The translations under genes were made by a program, and so were the position numbers. The notes under the pieces were generated by a model that saw only the letters and a program-made list of their open reading frames with translations, ran no database searches and had not been told where the DNA came from. From NCBI GenBank assembly GCA_900318465.1, contig ONKQ01000028.1, positions 1-64,000 of the forward strand: 64,000 bases of DNA. The letters run 5' to 3'. The stretch comes from an uncultured Bacteroidales bacterium. Lineage in GTDB: Bacteria > Bacteroidota > Bacteroidia > Bacteroidales > F082. This document shows, piece after piece, positions 40,001 to 44,700 of this stretch (positions are counted from its first letter, which is position 1; every line of letters starts with the position of its first letter).

Positions 40001-41684
40001 CGATGGCACCGCCGCCATACACGTTGTGAAGCACATGGCCGCCCGTTATCTCCAAGTAGGTGTCGCCAAACACGCGGCCTGCGGTGATGCTGAGGTTGAG
40101 TGCGTTGTTTTCTTTGTAGCGTGCCGTGCCGCCGCCGCCGGCAAACACGTTGCCGTGCCAGCCGCCCAAATCGTGTCCGATGGTGCCTCCGTTGATGGTG
40201 ACGTATGTATTGCCCTGCACATGGCCATTGGCGCCGCCGCCATACACGCTGTTATAGATGGTGCCGTCGGTCACAGTGACATGGGTGTGACCCACGTAGG
40301 CCTCGTCTACCACTTGGTGCAAAGGAGCAAGAGGTTCCAATCCGTGAGGCCCTGTCCCGGGCTTGCGCGGACGACCCGGCAAACCACGACCACCGCCATA
40401 GACATCGCCGTTGTTGAGGCCAGTGAGACCTGCGGTAGCACTAAAACTGCCAATGGTGCCGCCGTTGATATTAACGTATGTGTGACCGCCAGAGGCAATG
40501 CCAATGATGGTGTGGTTATCGTCATCGTCGCTCGTTTCTTCGACGAAAGTGCCCACCATAGCGATAAGGCCACCACCAAACACACGATTGTAAATCTTCG
40601 CGTTTTCTTCAATAGTGACATGGGTGTTGCCATACACACGACCCGAAGTGTAACAATACTTCGGGTTAGCGAACCATGAAATAAAATCGGAACCTTTGCC
40701 GCCGCCGAACACATTGCCACGGGTAATCTCGCGACCCACGCCGTATTCGTCTTCAATCAGCTCGCCTTCAGTGGCCTTAAGATGAAGTGTGGCTCCGTTA
40801 TAAGCGCCGCCTACAACGGTGTATACAGCAGGGGTGCTGGTGCCATGCAACGGCACACCGCCAACGATGGCATTTCCACCAACGATGACATTGGTGCCTT
40901 TCTGCACATGGCCGTTCTCGCCGCTGCCAAACACATTCATCACTTGGGCATTGCCATTGATATTGACGAAAGTCTCATCGACAAAGGAGAGATGCCTGAG
41001 CGCACCGCCCGAAATGCCTCGGCTCGAACCGAACACCCAGCCTTCGTTGCCTCCGAGATACTTGAATGCCGAGTCTGCATAGTCTGCTTGATTCGCTATG
41101 CCTGACGCTGCCAGTTCTTCAGCCGTGGCAGTGGTCAAGTCTTCCATCTTGGGGCCGATGAGGGCATTGCCCGTGATGGTCACCGTGGCCTGTCCGCCCG
41201 ATTCATAGGCGGCAATACCCGTTTGTTGCGGGATGGTGGCGATACCCACCGTGGCAATATTGCCGCCGCCATACACGGCACGGCGCACCACGGCCTCGCC
41301 TCCGACATAAACGGTGGTGTTGCCTTGCACACGACCCGCATTGGGGTTAAAAATGGGCGAACCATTCGGGTTGGTACCTATTATCTCATAACCATTGCCG
41401 CCGCCATACACGTTGCCGTAGTCGACACGGGTGATTTGGACATCTTTGTCATATTTGCGTTCCTCCAAACCCAATTTCTTGCCCACGGTGCCGCCATTGA
41501 CGGTGACAGTGGTGTTGCCCGTACCGTCGTCGGCGGTCTTCACCACCTCGCCGATGTTGCCACCGCCGTAGACGTTGCCTTCGATGACTACTTGCGCCGA
41601 GGCCATGCCACCCGCAAGCAGCATGCCCAACAGGAAGAATGTCCTGCGTCTAAAAATGATACTCAACATATTCTTATTTTTCAT
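19023..41684 (-). CDS. Giant (~7553-residue) glycine-rich repeat surface protein with T9SS-like C-terminal domain
   Basis: The uninterrupted reading frame is 22.7 kb. The start at 41684 was chosen because it gives a compact signal peptide (three Arg, hydrophobic core, A-S-A-Q, cleavage near residue 30); an ATG at 41747 overlaps the previous gene. Residues about 35-5715 are made of some 122 units centred on V-Y/F-G-G-G. Each is followed by strands of the type GNTxVxI and GGxIG, as expected of a parallel beta-helix or fibre. Residues about 5720-6480 are less repetitive. About 6485-6745 contain GLUG-type turns (FNGIFDGQGHLIKNLS, GGLVGQM, GGLVGDN). A globular region and a C-terminal T9SS-like domain follow (SLYMFRL then KVQKVLVK). 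Location is probably the cell surface. The function is unknown; adhesin or fibre is inference. It lies in the operon with the 2800-residue paralogue. Confidence 0.85.
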   Translation of the reverse strand: MKNKNMLSIIFRRRTFFLLGMLLAGGMASAQVVIEGNVYGGGNIGEVVKTADDGTGNTTVTVNGGTVGKKLGLEERKYDKDVQITRVDYGNVYGGGNGYEIIGTNPNGSPIFNPNAGRVQGNTTVYVGGEAVVRRAVYGGGNIATVGIATIPQQTGIAAYESGGQATVTITGNALIGPKMEDLTTATAEELAASGIANQADYADSAFKYLGGNEGWVFGSSRGISGGALRHLSFVDETFVNINGNAQVMNVFGSGENGHVQKGTNVIVGGNAIVGGVPLHGTSTPAVYTVVGGAYNGATLHLKATEGELIEDEYGVGREITRGNVFGGGKGSDFISWFANPKYCYTSGRVYGNTHVTIEENAKIYNRVFGGGLIAMVGTFVEETSDDDDNHTIIGIASGGHTYVNINGGTIGSFSATAGLTGLNNGDVYGGGRGLPGRPRKPGTGPHGLEPLAPLHQVVDEAYVGHTHVTVTDGTIYNSVYGGGANGHVQGNTYVTINGGTIGHDLGGWHGNVFAGGGGTARYKENNALNLSITAGRVFGDTYLEITGGHVLHNVYGGGAIASVGTYNASELINPTHPYLGFGHSNITITGGEIGTDGDNNGMVFGSGRGEIAEPGNFLDYVTYVAFSEVNIGTGTVNASTGEASNLSGNAKINGSVYGSGENGHTYMEAVINVFGGTIGCTADEYAAMTADEKEKKFPFRGNVYGAGCGTDRYILNIVGTDTTWAYNPLAGVVQGNTKVNIYGGKISRSVYGAGAMASVGSFTIDEAHTNTNTSAALSWPYKLTYTTITDANNEPVTTGKTEVNIRGGHIGTLAAPVAESGNVFGSARGDVGPLGTMETMAIVRETEVEVNFAPPTGNVTDATPNVIIGSVYGSGENGTVYENTKVTMTNGLVRGSVFGGGDGTDTYMVALKDPNNPSSYLDPSPQRSITSGKVYGNTEVVINGGQVLHNVFGGGNLASVGKGNYMGYGELTNVSASPEPYQSSGICTVTVNGGTIGTTGYPGDGYNNGFVFGSSKGTTFATVDNPEGTARYDYNRDFFLGYVNKTIVNIGSTEGEGTGPQIKGAVFGGGDNGHVRWHTYVNVNKGEIGEEYDPTDGNITDDKWAYRGNVYGAGLGTDMYDSDGDGDLDSYCPSAGSVTLNTNVTVNGGTIHRNVYGGGSMATVGPLPTTDYDPGTSTCTVNINGGTIGQVVTPTSGAPFNYGGNVYGAGRGIIDEHAPLTQYAAAVNTEVNVQIGNETDKVIGNVYGGGSYGQVQEETNVNMKAGHVKGSVFGGGMGFETEVIAGLVKGNATVDMTGGTIERSIYGGGQMGSVGTFTTYNDVIYNEGQANAFTSGGNVGLLGSLMPWEDHNPDDDDRGWIFCGGQGVADSITYPKAIALGVVNCTHLQISNTTSGENTIRPVVTASVYGGAENGLVLDSTFVEIAGGQIGTGHYKTGTTHHFDPIYEEDKWTTAITAINNGTIETALGTSGSLHDVFHECDAWEYSNNQLYDIFADETGYNSQGGALVGTNGHSFFGNVFGGGSGYYPIKAGVWRRTAGQVNGNTRVEITGGHILTAVYGGNETTDVKGKSTVKMNGGTVGIPRTAVQIAANPLSGNIYGAGMGDPRSMFNTMTNVKKTQVYLTGGTVFGNVYGGSREGHVLDSTLVVIGQEQGKSTLIGTTGFSGFDGLVFGGGMGNVDYFDAEGRKFPVGRVGGNTHVRMTDGKVLGSIYGGGLVALGGVNVEGWIDSHYDAVNHGRAKVEVSGGVIGNYAHDGLDLLLSDQHVGNVFGGGRGSVEEYREDDLGRVGNAVVKISGSPTVYGSVYGGGQMANVGFWDDYDQWYHEGTAFTKVSISGSPTIGTQKEFDPDYSSGTGTLTPKWTFYDVINGVKMINHTLTGNVFGGGKGDVKLDEDGYVVGLEHGHCGSSEVSISGTPTIRSSVFGGSERGAVWGDAKVNITGGTIGTVVTGTDQQQSTYNFGSVFGGSYGADAYQHFDMNPSNQTLEYLQKVDSVNLLAGRVYGNTSVDITGGVVRGNVFGGGDMASVGIWDKVLDGNDNLIDIVAKNDPDRPAFRGNATVNVGGEAVIGPLDNTGLNAYVFGGGKGFSYDPDELRKAYSNVDSTFVTINGGKIWGSVYGGGSDSHVLGSTSVIVHSGANIGDDGLSTWDGNIFGGGRNFFNSNHTNGRVAGNVTIDMDGGTIQGSVFGGGRMALTGVNMLGNPYVTEHAYDSAFNNKPIHGLATINVSGTATTANGVTTYSTNIGNPNGNELLNGSNESVGDIYGSGKGDTKNYEDILAGRVANTKVGISGSPRIYGSVFGGGEMAGVGYWYTEDGKAKFYDKSGTSEVTIGREGESDNPVIGTDYEFTQEYAATNPEWTIYDDDGTIIHTCTGNVFGGCQGDVDITAPHWVSMGRSRNAKVVVNGGTIKSRVFGGAEQGSMAGNTSVVINGGTIGTLVTMSTNGGGGNGDGRDGETQYYMGGVYGGGYGSHNSAYNVPHNNDSTNISSDLLAGRVYGNARVDVLGGTVQGSVFGGASFAYLGGYGTNPHGNAKVYIGSESQMGIPDVGTTILGGVYGANNYNGTPYGDVEVHVYHTAHTGQPTTAGGNAYPTVPASGATPEWLATIPNGTDNFALYQVFGGGNRANYTPKLAANKATVHVYGCEENTIYELYGGGNAAEIGSATAGYTTDANVIIEGGRIHSVFGGGNGNPDPANIYGIATTSVEGGLIDELFGGSNGYGNVNEINLVVAEDSDCELAIVNGYGGGNISPEIGEIIATLECCSNPTPYNNFYGGAHSAVIYGNVTLNVYGGKVTNLFGGSEGSQGIPADIKKYPTDWQTGDYSDEVKAFMQSHPDLAGTGGNVTVNLYGGTHTNVFGGCDVNGNIEGVVTVNVLDVEDNCPLKIANIYGASNETPYTPDDIIVENVPQKPVSPVINVVHIKDTDGISQNVFGAGKGNTATVTSNPMVNIGYNHATMAQYIPLDANGDSIYHVQGRTPRAYVKGSVYGGGEYGKVIGNPSVNINRSNTVVDNFVYGAGCGNDTDIDCAKVTGGTTVRIIDGLIKRSVFGGGEMAIVTGDTKVEMSGGTVGSWETIGDEQYLHGSIYGGGQGSPNPVNEQYMDAADYGRVDGNTYIDISGNAHILKDVYGGGQMGSVGNGNLSDNTTGVAHVTISGGQIGPFVADKKNANVYGGGQGEVDEDYISHYTTHANVDSTSVIVCDSALIYGSVFGGSANGHVLAGTRVLVEKGTNTKDKKPIIGTDGMHGGDGHVYGGGQGNTSNFSAGRVGGNTKVVMTDGTVMGCIYGGGNVALTGVDVDGTFASFIDDDQKYDSIQHGMAEVVVSGGIIGNPANDGLDLLRSNQKLGNIYGGGRGDPNEYLEDDFGRAANADVSISGSPTIYGSVFGGGQMANVGHWNNYSDWYTTQTGTTRVTINGAPQIGTALEFDHDNYAIAEPLPIKTLYDTINDVRMISHTSTGNVFGGGQGDMIIDEEGDAEGFEQGHCCTTIVNINMNDGGHIMSSVFGGSEQGAVWGDTKVKIERGVIGTSGIEADSLDVDLDEWVTASNLYRFGSVFGGSYGVDSYKHLHSNDAAVADTANSYAGRVYGNTYVNITGGSICGNVFGGGNMASVGYWNKVLDDNDNLIDFVPAPYPNTIGIKGHAKVNVSGAAIIGPLDPNGLNASVYGGGKGIGDDPDDLRKKYGNVNSTEVTINLGETGHVYGSVFGGGADGHVLRDAVVNITGGTIGTTGLHDDGLVFGGGQGTSGSFSAGRVGGNTKVEMTDGTVLGNIYGGGSVALTGVDVNGSFESYESLVDGVHVYDSIRHGLARVEVSGGTIGNHNHSGLDLLLNDLRVGNIYGGGRGDLNEFREDDFGRSANAMVHIYNSPTIYGSVYGGGQMANVGRWNDYDTWYTQKTGATKVTIDGTPTIGTEKEFDYAYSTGTGASAPKWTLYEVINGMRMITYTRTGNVYGSGQGNIKLDNDGYVVGTEHGHCRTTEVNISGTPTIMSSVYGGAEQGAVWGDTKVNITGGTIGTENIVAGNSDYYSYGSVYGGSYGMDAYTHLNLTNPSQQVLDSVNDLAGHVYGNTFVNITGGAVRCNVFGGGDMASVGEWDDDFVPVSNTGNATVNVSGSAIVGPMDGTGLNAYVFGGGKGIGNDPYNLRKEYCNINSTNVTVELNEAGDNVGRVYGSLYGGGSDCHVLGDTYVTLNSGVIGTYDAEHSTISSWGGNIFGGGRNFLKTNYAAGRVAGNTHVEMKGGTIYGAIFGGGRHAVTGVGLDGMTMLDGENHGNTNVEVKGGIVGCEDIVTSFIDRPIGEVYGGGKGSMVGITLPGHPSASALFISLVKNTNVEISQANPAVPTRILNTVYGGGETANVGHYTWTTDPNGYEISNIAMKPGTGKTNVTIKGGIIGVDRSVMSYTLVPGTYTLASNPVGNVFGGGKGLSDNPANYAQGISTVYGHKNLVDIMGTVGSTTVTVENTSETIRPWVKGSVFGGSASGHVLRDTEVTIAGGQIGAGDSGTADVWYTDGEDNNQFFNPIEYFETEHTDLDDVASEDALYECYHWPYNEPYRPFDILEIAAGNTPCDGKTWFGNVYGGGSGFLPYITRNYNNTADTAVWNRESGKVYGNTKVTITGGHILTNVYGGCETADVGLYDDNLDNISGGNDTIIMTGGTIGVPRTLAQIAAHPLTCYLFGAGKGDPRTQFDTWTNVDSVYVEVSGGIIYGSVFGGGEEGHVMNDVEVVIKDEAIIGTTGTSYVDGNIFGGGRGFSGEALTAGTVGGNVKVDIQDGITLGSVYGGGRLASVGTHFTAPEDDNYGQFQEDTEDKTHGYVTIDISGGRIGNTHEYIYSPDPEHPEKKLEATYGGNVFAGAMGRLTKLDGTTINPLWPSLGKVKQTEVTVSGNAEIWSSVYGGGQFGTVRDNATVNIMGGTIGTDVKHPDYNGTSNNKHYHFGSVYGGGLGSKDMRYDGTYANDSTESNLYKRPVEIAGRVYGNTFVNISGGQVLENVFGGGEVASVGMVKDGNFVKGVATVIVNGGEVGPMDMNGLNAHVYGGSKGVDKDEDNAYKAYCNVNETHVTVEKHIGEGGDVVSSPQVWGSVFGGGSDGHVLGDAAVNFNGGTLGSTGETTLDGNIFGGGRNFSASNLTAGRVGGNATVTVTEGHILGSIFGGGRLGSVGIDEDGNMQEGNNHGFTLVNVGGDIQTGEIKIGHGAANDHDQVGGNVYGSGKGIAGPSTSIYPKLAQVKQTVVNIKEREGFETWIEGSVFGSGEDGHVLKDTYVNIFGGQIGGHDYGDLTPCADPYHGNVYGAGRGIDTYTQGGTQYYSATAGIVRGNTNVNMYGGHIVRNVYGGGNLASVGNANETPDANGNYHTGLASVTIVGGTVGTINENENFGNVFGSGHGGSGGEYVHLAYVKNTHVTIGQTARIYGSVFGGGEDGHVRMNAIVDIEGGIIGDEDDVANQPLDGNVYGGGRGLLLNGESQTAGEVYGYTTVNIKNSTYNEINYSPIIWNNVYGGGSQSVVQQYKVVNMSGGLVHGNMFGGSRQVPTGRPNKAPRWVNMWGGTVEGNVYGCSYYGVDDNPSTEPYDPKGCASFVNISGGTIGTDANGNLKGGNVYGAGYGGKVKGSVAVLIGKNAIVETSKEGGEFEHSNIHRQENPVISNLDIKGSVFGGSFGTGGSTEWDHSFNVTGYSKVYIDGTAYNTTNSSPAGINNYMNIGGGLYGCGTNCESGDEGRHILVRNYGTRNPEGDPEAELTQASRTLTTIQRADTVMLENTNIKLSGALDISQSDSDRAFAVLQIDSGLYVTNASGIVLGAVGAPAYMDSIHEVRSLHLINATSSYGHMDFSDDNYWEWIGVNPLVEEGITQENTEENARLYYMQTAPSNPLDYNQENVIIFNDDSRLYVRYLDKSGGNKKRMYGQLQGFFRMRGDFFRPIGTESFAYARPKVTPKNNPIRVTGYDIPGDIVNGSDGGFLSYNTDHNFFTVNGQKVLYYEYTTEGDDGGINFTKTKQYPYFNIGEYVQNRESGEMDLEEFREWVLPRLTGKIWYVDGRGIGNGGWGKDASHQAGWGHFPDMPKLTISGEKTIGEGQGATTELGICKDLTVDTYEPFNFEEDIIYVVGPVEAIKEDVNGLLNQNTEYSLKLYRYPGGHKMRNGQIDGTDAEHPVEAPTETPEQPYNGLPTGETAGPGANLGMMIHANKSNFVMENVLVDGLFGASGGDITTHNIPTSFTSTQMYNVNKPMVVVDTVGNPSKQSSLTLKGFRTTTNVSGEIEVVTNGTILQQGYNGIDAATTWYYDADYDCYTESTSGDQQVITVTPQGGGLFVDKDASSTVNVEGLVTIQGNKQRHKNNTVDCNVYLPTFSKYLNITNTLRPATKIGITSPMCNADPTYKTNTLSPVAVGVREGTTPVQVGGETIQVSNAVLDADSSWRKCNFLDDQGWFFVNKHNIGDGERTTYYDSNEGEVVHSNNAVYFGWTWANIVRQKPDGYRVSNDSIYISSPQGLAWLISKSAGKNEQAAIDFTIPETSSIYKIVQTKDTIDLIQYVWVPVGDNNQGETFNGIFDGQGHLIKNLSIECIGKGDRCYERTNYGLFGYAQNGTVNRTFVVSGTINPANTASTNLSGLVGYLDNTTVKNSEAAVKIFCPNESESQNVVAGGLVGQMANGSKIHSSMAMPDMDVNYTSKGLAGGLVGSANAGTIYNSFANAKFKVGSLTIANPENPNSTPTILINNDVKIGGLVGDNTGAVMMNCYMALQSGYENLTASNFGSIAAQNSSNTNIKRSYVMSKLVGQGYEPLFDYVIDNNGSCHTSCKPYTPVNSADLLGYMYADNKVVGITSDTDTTLFQVLNYWVDSINKKQNGHEYARWARPGLPEINGDLPVLMLEDMNGNKAHQGDFRTVATYEGGPVLQYGGPVRDTVGNEPYYTSPQLDGTLARATAGNSLFIYGDVTVASTKPVAADKVSIYEHASIKQVGSLAGTSENPYPNTYVGVTFDNSCGEATSTPSINTGLNGLGMGGFPLPRDWHMLSTPLSNAPLGFNYEVNGTNTNTSGYHGENHSDEYYYNNPWMDDENDIEFSWLQNGSDNVRYWMKGWTNSQSQKPVEEGQEQETLNLETWVDGYFPSQTTEFGTGLISGNGSDEYSASGEPRYPYGMDFYTWTEPDYHWINFKRNGPNHWHSDFTVNNYHWHLDYKPYGDENVVNQNEDDLIVGRGYMMAIATETFMQSHGTLNSGNKGIQLTKTANSRLPGWNLVGNPYHGYIDFDKVGLPFYVVYNADEYGNTGGGEGGAKEDKAGTAFRYYPKGGSIKGDYANQFIHPHQGFFVLAQNAGPDPLPLVFNESMIVPRSEVTNGGDFRDWQPAYPLVNLYLSSDHGCADVTVIEFERPEWGGAHKLKELCVGNGLFYGHHEDENYAALFVKEGTKRVPVRFEAKEDDIFTLKWNTANGDFHSMYLIDNITGIQYDMLRNDTYAFEGHKSDYKSRFLIVFEVTDVEENLEGFHNFVFFDGSQWIATGEGNLEFIDQLGHVLWSERLTGGQTRISLPEVAKSLYMFRLTNSKETKVQKVLVK
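29046..30480 (-). repeat. Super-repeat block A, copy 3
   Basis: Tandem to copy 2, with GRVGGNTKVEMTDG, GLDLLLNDL, EDDFGR, NSPTIYGSVYGGG, GHCRTTEVNI, AVWGDTKVNI and GPMDGTGLNAYVFGGG. The D-N-L-I-D segment is shortened here. Boundaries are approximate. Confidence 0.75.
30481..31930 (-). repeat. Super-repeat block A, copy 2
   Basis: Same order of markers as copy 1: GRVGGNTKVVMTDG, GLDLLRSNQ, EDDFGR, GSPTIYGSVFGGG, GHCCTTIVNI, AVWGDTKVKI, DNLIDF, GPLDPNGLNASVYGGG. It is directly followed by copy 3. Boundaries are approximate. Confidence 0.75.
32690..34010 (-). repeat. Block B copy inside the 7553-residue protein, shared with the 2800-residue protein
   Basis: The order QVFGGGNRANY, VHVYGCEENTIYEL, GGGNAAEIG, SVFGGGNGNPD, ELFGGSNGYG, NLFGGSEGSQG, NVFGGCDVNGNI, NIYGASNETPYTP, GISQNVFGAGKGNTA matches, unit by unit, the two block B copies at about 42650-45915. 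Confidence 0.7.
35236..36680 (-). repeat. Super-repeat block A, copy 1 (about 1.44 kb)
   Basis: Starts at GRVGGNTHVRMTDG and runs through GLDLLLSDQ, EDDLGR, GSPTVYGSVYGGG, GHCGSSEVSI, AVWGDAKVNI, DNLIDI and GPLDNTGLNAYVFGGG. It is followed by a partial further copy down to about 34140. Boundaries are approximate, judged from protein alignment by eye. Confidence 0.75.
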
Positions 41685-41703
41685 CACTTTTTGGTATATA
41701 TTG

Positions 41704-44700
41704 TTATGGTTGTATTCGTTCAAAAACCGCTGACAATGTGGTACCATCCTGTCCAGTACCCATAGTAAATGTAGTGGTCGGCGAAGAAGGACTGCTCACG
41801 CTCGCTCCTAATCCTTCAACATTCCATCTCACAAACCGGTAGCCATTGTCAGGCGTGGCCTCGAGGTTGAGCAATGCGCCTGTAGTAATTGCCGAGCCGG
41901 AATCAACAGATTGACCCATTCTGTCTTTGACGGTGAAGGTGCCGCCTTGCGATTGGGCATAGGTGAGCACACGAGTGCTTGTTTGCTCGAAGACCGCCTT
42001 TATGCTGTGGACACCCGCCGCATCGCCAATGGTAAAGGTAGTGGATGCCAAACGGCTATCACCTAAGGTGCCATTTCCTTCAGTAACCTCCCAGCGGTTG
42101 AAGATATAGCCGTAGACACTGGCAATGGCTTCGATGTTGAGCACTGCGCCTTCGCTAATGTTGCTATTGTTATTCACGGTATTGCCGAAGCCGTCATAGG
42201 CAACTACGATACCGCCTCCTACAGGTTCATAAGAATAGGAGAAGGTATGGGAGTTGGGAGCGGTCGTGAAAATCGCTTGCACTTCGGCATCGGTTGTTCC
42301 CATGGTGAAAACGGTGGAAGTCGCATTGGGATTCGCAACGACCCCTTCTCCGCTGACAACCTGCCAATGATCAAACTTATAGCCGTAGATGTTGGTAATG
42401 GCCTTCAGCTTGACGTCAAGGTTTTCACCGATTTGTTCGCCATTGACATCATGGCCGATGCTGTTGGTCACATAGATTTCGCTGATGTTGTCACCCTCGG
42501 CGGTAACTTTAGATGCGCTAAAGGTGTGCGTCAGGGGAACTACAATCACTTGGGGGCTGCCGGTGATGTCGCCTCTGTTGCCGCCGCCAAACACATCACC
42601 CAAGATGGTGACAGGCGAGTTGTTGCCGTCGCCAACGATTACTCTCGGGCTACTGCTGACATGGCCGTAGTTGCCGCCGCCAAACACGTTGCCGTCATAA
42701 TGCTTCGGGCTGGGGTCATCCTCGCTTGGGATAATGGGAAGGTCGGGGGTATTGCCGCCGACGGTAGCCTTGAGAATTTTGATTTCGGGAGAATAAGTGT
42801 AATTACTATTGATGCCATTGTTAAGATTTACAGGTTCATAGCTTGTTTGGTTGCCACCGCCGTAGATGTCGCCGATAAACAATCCACAATCGTTGTCACA
42901 ACTATGGATGGTGATATTGACCCTACCCGTCACGTTGCCGTTGACATCGCAAGCGCCGTAAAGGGTGCCAATCGTGCCGCCCAAAATGGTCAGGTTGACG
43001 TGGCCTTCAATTTCGTCAGGAGTAGCCGGATCGTCCTGAATGTTTGACACATAGGTTTCGTCCTCAGTGGTTTCAGGGTCGTCTTTACTGCCTTTCGAGC
43101 CGCCAAACACATTTTCGAATATGCCGCCCTCGATGGTGAGGTTGATGTTGCCATAGATTTGCGCCTTGTTGCTGCCGCAATACAAGTTGACGAATTTCAT
43201 TATCTTTTCAGGATCGTTTTCGCAATAGATGATTTCAGAAATAGGACCGAAAATGTCCGCTTGGTTGGAACCCATGTAGTGGTCAGACACAATCGCGCTA
43301 CCGCAGTCGCCCTCAAAGTTTTCCATACTGATTTCACCGGCTATGTCACCATGAAGGTTACTTCCGTTGAAGAGCGCATTGATAATGCCGCCGCCAAGAC
43401 GGATGTTGATGCCGCCTGCACCGATGTCGGCAGCGCCAAACTCGCCGTTGCCGCCGCCAAACACCTGATTGAAACGGCCTCCGTCGATGGTGAGTTGCAC
43501 GCCATACACTTCTGCTGCATTGCCGCCACCGAAGAGTCGGTTAATCGTGTTTTCACAACTGTAAACATGCACGACGATATTCTTGCCGATAACTTCATAG
43601 TCGGCTCGGTTGCCGCCGCCGAAGACTTGGTGGATGGCATAGCCGCCTTCGGTGTTGGTCCACACATTATCAGCAGTATGCAAAGTTTGGAACACATCCA
43701 CATGCACCTCGCTCTTTGGCGAGCCGTTCAGGTTGTTGCAGCCATACACGTCGCAGTTGACGAGATTGGCTTTGCCCGTGTATTGGTTTATGCCTGAACC
43801 ACGACCGCCCACATTGACGTACACGTTTCCGTAAACGTATGCCTCGATGTTTTCAGTAGCGCCGTCGACTCCTACCTTTTGTCCTAAGCCGCCACCATAG
43901 ACGCCACCATTGATGGTGCCATTGCGAAGGTTGACGGTGGTGGTAGTGGTTTCACCTGGGGTGTTTTCGTCGGCAGTGTTGACATGTCCTAAAGCCGAGC
44001 CGCCGTAAAGGTCGCCATATAAAACCAATCCCGTGTTTTCCAGGTCTCTATCATCGCCGAAGTTGACGGTGACGTTGCCTGTGACCGTGGTCGCCGAACC
44101 GTAGCCGCCGCCATGTACATTGGCAGTGTTATCATCACTCACGCCAACGGTGCCTCCGGTAAGTTCCACGAGGGTGTAACCGCCCACGTTGCCTTCTTGG
44201 TCGCAGCCGCCGTAAACGCCTTTGCCCAAGCCCGTGACGGCATCGCCGTCGGTGCCGATGTTGCCGCCCTTGATGTAGACCTCGGTGTTGGCCGAAATGT
44301 CGGCCTGCTTGCCGCCGCCCACCACCTTGTGTAGCATTGTGCCATTGTTGACGTTAATTCTGGTGCTGCCTGCCACAGGAGCCAATTCGCCGCCGCCATA
44401 AACATTTCCTGTAATATAAGCGCGGAAGTCATCTGGCGTAAGCGTTGAAGGGATGCCGGTAATTTGGGAAAGGTATCCCGACATGGTAGTTCCATCATAA
44501 CCAAAGTTGACAATCGGGTTGGCCGTAACCGTGGCTGAATGATCTGTATCACCCTTGGAACCGCCAAACACATTACCTCTAATGCCTTCTTCTTGGTCAA
44601 TGTGCATCACATTGACCACGGGAGCAGCATTGCCACTTGGAGTATAAGTTGTCAGGTTGCCACCACCATACACATTGGTGAGGTCGAGACCGCAGGTTCC

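Larger units (their letters stand above)
24540..41600 (-). repeat. Array of about 122 glycine-rich protein repeats (mean spacing 46-47 residues)
   Basis: Counted by eye from the translation: each unit has (V/I/L)(Y/F)G(G/S/A)(G/S/A/C). Four unit classes tend to follow one another: a unit ending GHV; a unit ending GNTxVxI; a unit with MASVG; and a unit with KG or RG followed by an acidic segment. At DNA level the units differ, so the array is old and diverged, except for the larger blocks listed separately. Confidence 0.85.

Noticed and set aside
41684..41750. Possible frameshift joining the 2804- and 7553-residue genes
   Set aside because: The second protein has its own convincing signal peptide and start 19 bases after the stop of the first, so they are two genes.
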